DNA from: DASPNM01 sp035626515 | GTDB taxonomy: Bacteria; Bacteroidota; Bacteroidia; Chitinophagales; Chitinophagaceae | Assembly (NCBI GenBank): GCA_035626515.1 | Contig: DASPNM010000035.1 | Coordinates: 1-64,000, forward strand | DNA: 64,000 nucleotides | Direction of reading: 5' to 3' | Shown: piece by piece, positions 61,827 through 64,000 of the stretch | Numbering within the stretch: the stretch's first letter is position 1 | Layout: every line of letters begins with the position of its first letter | Notes under the pieces: model-generated | Databases searched by the model: none | The model's input: only the letters and a program-made list of their open reading frames with translations | What the model was told of the DNA's origin: nothing | Translations under genes and position numbers: made by a program

Positions 61827-62464
61827 AAAGTCTCCAGTATGCGAATCAGTTCGCGATTCAGGTTATTGATAGCCCCGGCAAGCTTCCAGTGTCGCTTGTT
61901 TCGTTCGCCGACGAAGTTTGAAACAGCGCGGAGCTGGAGGAAAGGAATTCTTTCCCGCAGCGCTACGTAGTGGAAAGCGGCACCTTCGAGTGTTTCGATA
62001 GCCGGGCGGAATCGTCCCTTGAGGGCGCCCACCGTGTTCCGTTCTGTGCTCACCTGGTTCAGCGTGATGGCCTTCACCGTGCTGAGTCCGCATCGGCGAA
62101 GCCAGGCGCCGCGATTCTTTAACCAACCACCGGAATACGGAAATTGGTTGGGGGATTCCAGGCCGAGATCAAAAACAGTTCGCCATTTGCCTGCTTCGAT
62201 TACTCCCAAATCGGCCGGCGTATCGCTTGCAACGGCCACCACAGTTCCGAGCGCTATTTCTTTACTGAAACTTCCGGCTATTCCCGCCTGGATCATCAGG
62301 GAGGGTGTTTTCAGCAACAACTGGCGCAACAGCGTGTAGGTGGTGGAAATCGAGCCGACCCCGGTTACCACAATATCCACCGGAATATTCAGCGCAGATC
62401 TGCGCGCGTACCGGACTAACGGCCGAATTTCAGCGATTGTGGGCGCGGCGACAAGTACGCTCAT
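61823..62464 (-). CDS. mqnB: Futalosine hydrolase
   Basis: 213 residues from the ATG at 62464 (MSVLVAAPTIAEIRPL). It has the nucleoside phosphorylase-like fold: VTGVGSISTTYTL, LMIQAGIAGSF and ETLEGAAFHYVAL with the catalytic Glu. It cleaves futalosine to release adenine or hypoxanthine. A GAACTTTG box, one mismatch from TAnnTTTG, lies five bases before the ATG. It is the first gene of the mqnB-mqnD pair. Confidence 0.92.
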   Translation of the reverse strand: MSVLVAAPTIAEIRPLVRYARRSALNIPVDIVVTGVGSISTTYTLLRQLLLKTPSLMIQAGIAGSFSKEIALGTVVAVASDTPADLGVIEAGKWRTVFDLGLESPNQFPYSGGWLKNRGAWLRRCGLSTVKAITLNQVSTERNTVGALKGRFRPAIETLEGAAFHYVALRERIPFLQLRAVSNFVGERNKRHWKLAGAINNLNRELIRILETL

Positions 62465-62503
62465 CGGATCAAAGTTCGGGATTAGGCGTTTATGCAATCT
62501 GAT

Positions 62504-62511
62504 TAACTTTG
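62504..62511 (+). promoter_or_regulatory. -7 box (TAACTTTG) for the pterin gene cluster
   Basis: Exact TAnnTTTG match 16 bases before the ATG at 62528, in the 63-bp divergent gap shared with mqnB. Confidence 0.5.
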
Positions 62512-62527
62512 GCGCTCATAGTTTCGA

Positions 62528-62938
62528 ATGGTTTATCTGACAAGGTTGGAACACTTCAATGCAGCTCACCGGCTCTTCAATCGGGCCTGGAGCTATGAAA
62601 AGAACGAGGAAGTGTTTGGGAAATGCGCCAACGAGAACTGGCACGGCCATAATTACGAACTATACGTAACCGTGATGGGCCAGCCCGATCCGGAGACCGG
62701 GTTCGTTTTCGACGTAAAGAAGCTGAGCCAGCTGATTCGCAAACATGTCATCGAAAAAGTGGATCATCGCAATCTCAATATGGATGTGGATTTCATGAAG
62801 GGCAAAATGTGCAGCACCGAGAACCTGGCGAAGGGGATCTGGAATGAACTGAAGCCTCATTTGCCCGGTGGCGTCACGCTTCATTGCGTTCGCCTCTACG
62901 AAACACCCAGGATCTATGTGGAGTATTTCGGTGAATGA
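62528..62938 (+). CDS. 6-pyruvoyl/6-carboxy-tetrahydropterin synthase, copy 1
   Basis: 136 residues. The three zinc His residues lie in FNAAHRL and WHGHNYEL, and the catalytic Cys in FGKCANEN. VDHRNLNMDV and the C-terminal RLYETPRIYVEYF complete the family pattern. With copy 2 and FolE it could make a tetrahydropterin from GTP (queuosine precursor or a biopterin-type cofactor). Copy 2 follows after 21 bp. Confidence 0.92.
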   Translation: MVYLTRLEHFNAAHRLFNRAWSYEKNEEVFGKCANENWHGHNYELYVTVMGQPDPETGFVFDVKKLSQLIRKHVIEKVDHRNLNMDVDFMKGKMCSTENLAKGIWNELKPHLPGGVTLHCVRLYETPRIYVEYFGE

Positions 62939-62959
62939 AATCCGCTGACCGCAAACTTT

Positions 62960-63373
62960 ATGGCTCGGAAAATTGCAGTTTACCGCAGGGAACATTTTAA
63001 CGCAGCCCACCGGCTGTACAACAGCAAATGGGACGCGGCAACCAATGAAAAAGTGTTTGGGAAATGCGCGTTGCCAAATTATCACGGCCACAATTACGAG
63101 CTGGAAGTGAAAGTGTCCGGCAAACCCGACAAACGGACGGGTTTCGTCATGGATCTTAAAGAGCTTTCCGATCTCATTCGGCGGGAAATTCACAGCCGTT
63201 TCGATCACAAGAACCTGAATCTGGACACGGAAGAATTCCGTGACCTCAATCCCACGGCGGAAAACATTGCCATGGTCATCTACAGGTTGCTCCGGCCGCA
63301 CATCGACAGGAGCCGCGATCTACAGATCCGACTGTACGAGACGCCACGGAATTTTGTGGAATACCCCGCATGA
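62960..63373 (+). CDS. 6-pyruvoyl/6-carboxy-tetrahydropterin synthase, copy 2
   Basis: 137 residues, a close relative of copy 1. It keeps FNAAHRL, FGKCALPNYHGHNYEL with catalytic Cys and zinc His, FDHKNLNLDTEEF and LYETPRNFVEY. So neither copy is obviously inactivated. Copies may form mixed hexamers or act on different substrates. It lies 22 bp before folE on the same strand. Confidence 0.92.
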   Translation: MARKIAVYRREHFNAAHRLYNSKWDAATNEKVFGKCALPNYHGHNYELEVKVSGKPDKRTGFVMDLKELSDLIRREIHSRFDHKNLNLDTEEFRDLNPTAENIAMVIYRLLRPHIDRSRDLQIRLYETPRNFVEYPA

Positions 63374-63395
63374 AAAAAACTGAACGCAAGCTATT

Positions 63396-63995
63396 ATGGC
63401 ATACAGCAAGACAGAACATTTTGATGACAACATTACCTCCGGCCTGATCAACAGCTACTCAAGCGTGCTCGAGCTTCTGGGCGAGGATCCGCAGCGCGAA
63501 GGCCTCAAGAAAACACCCGAACGGCTTGCAAAGGCGATGCAGTACATGACACAGGGCTACCACATGGACGCTAAGGCCGTCATCAACTCCGCCAAATTCC
63601 ACGAAAACATCAGCGAAATGATCCTGGTAAAGGACATCGAAGTATACAGCATGTGCGAGCACCACATGCTTCCCTTTTTCGGAAAAGCCCACGTGGCCTA
63701 TATTCCCAACGGTTGGATCACGGGGCTCAGTAAGATCGCGCGCGTCGTGGATGTGTTCGCCAGGCGGCTTCAGGTACAGGAACGCCTGACCGTAGAGATC
63801 ATGAACGCCATCAAAGAAACCCTCAACCCGCTCGGTGTAGGAGTGGTCATTGAAGCCCAGCACCTGTGCATGATGATGCGCGGGGTACAGAAGCAGAACT
63901 CTGTCACTACGACTTCCGCTTTCGATGGTGAATTTCACAAGGCTGCTACACGCAGCGAATTTTTGAAGCTGATCTCGTCCGACCTGAGCAGGTAG
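63396..63995 (+). CDS. folE: GTP cyclohydrolase I
   Basis: 199 residues, complete, ending five bases before the window edge. Zinc Cys/His residues are in YSMCEHHMLPFFGKAHVAYIPNG, followed by LSKIARVVDVFARRLQVQERLT and the second Cys in VIEAQHLCMMMRGVQKQNS. It opens GTP to 7,8-dihydroneopterin triphosphate, the substrate of the two pterin synthases encoded just upstream, or of the folate route. The three genes are closely spaced and likely one operon. Confidence 0.97.
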   Translation: MAYSKTEHFDDNITSGLINSYSSVLELLGEDPQREGLKKTPERLAKAMQYMTQGYHMDAKAVINSAKFHENISEMILVKDIEVYSMCEHHMLPFFGKAHVAYIPNGWITGLSKIARVVDVFARRLQVQERLTVEIMNAIKETLNPLGVGVVIEAQHLCMMMRGVQKQNSVTTTSAFDGEFHKAATRSEFLKLISSDLSR

Positions 63996-64000
63996 GACGT

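Overview
The window looks like chromosomal DNA from a Bacteroidota member, most likely in or near the Chitinophagaceae. Evidence: a type IX secretion (T9SS) sorting tail, DUF4293, DUF3667 and DUF6427-type membrane proteins, a menaquinone futalosine pathway, frequent TAnnTTTG (Bacteroidota -7) boxes close to start codons, and little Shine-Dalgarno sequence. About 58 protein genes, two tRNAs and several structured intergenic regions can be supported. There is no phage, insertion sequence, CRISPR array or rRNA operon.

Layout. 0-8 kb: a 2,000-residue alpha-2-macroglobulin-like secreted protein, an FAD oxidoreductase and a small membrane protein. 8-20 kb: MtfA-like peptidase, aspS, a trypsin-like protease with a membrane anchor, a lipoprotein esterase, rarA, a phytanoyl-CoA dioxygenase-like enzyme, an M28 peptidase, an ElaA-type acetyltransferase, an outer-membrane protein, a small protein resembling a stand-alone sorting tail, then a 465-bp structured gap and a small membrane protein. 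20-28 kb: uvrA with a DUF3667 gene, a secreted protein, an unusual tandem-repeat array, tRNA-Ser and tRNA-Pro, dnaA, and a 5'-nucleotidase split into two overlapping genes. 28-38 kb: a large FAD dehydrogenase, an ABC-2 exporter pair, a coiled-coil protein behind a four-half-site operator, a 2H phosphoesterase, a nitronate monooxygenase-like enzyme, a sugar nucleotidyltransferase, glyA and DUF4293. 38-48 kb: a repeat-rich T9SS cargo, a second uvrA, an ECF sigma factor and a two-gene dsbD system. 48-64 kb: purQ, a PepSY-like lipoprotein, a membrane/secreted protein pair, kup, an SDR, two orphan LuxR-type response regulators around a methyltransferase, an aminotransferase IV enzyme, an outer-membrane protein, mqnD-mqnB, and two tandem pterin synthases followed by folE.

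Most genes are housekeeping or envelope functions in short operons. The least explained parts are non-coding: a rod-like 113-nt hairpin at 18853-18965 next to another long inverted repeat, four TACGA/TCGTA half-sites at exact 11-bp steps before the coiled-coil gene at 32201, and a three-unit repeat at 24136-24505 whose last unit has expanded from 3 to 19 copies of an 8-mer. All functional calls come from reading motifs; no database search was run.
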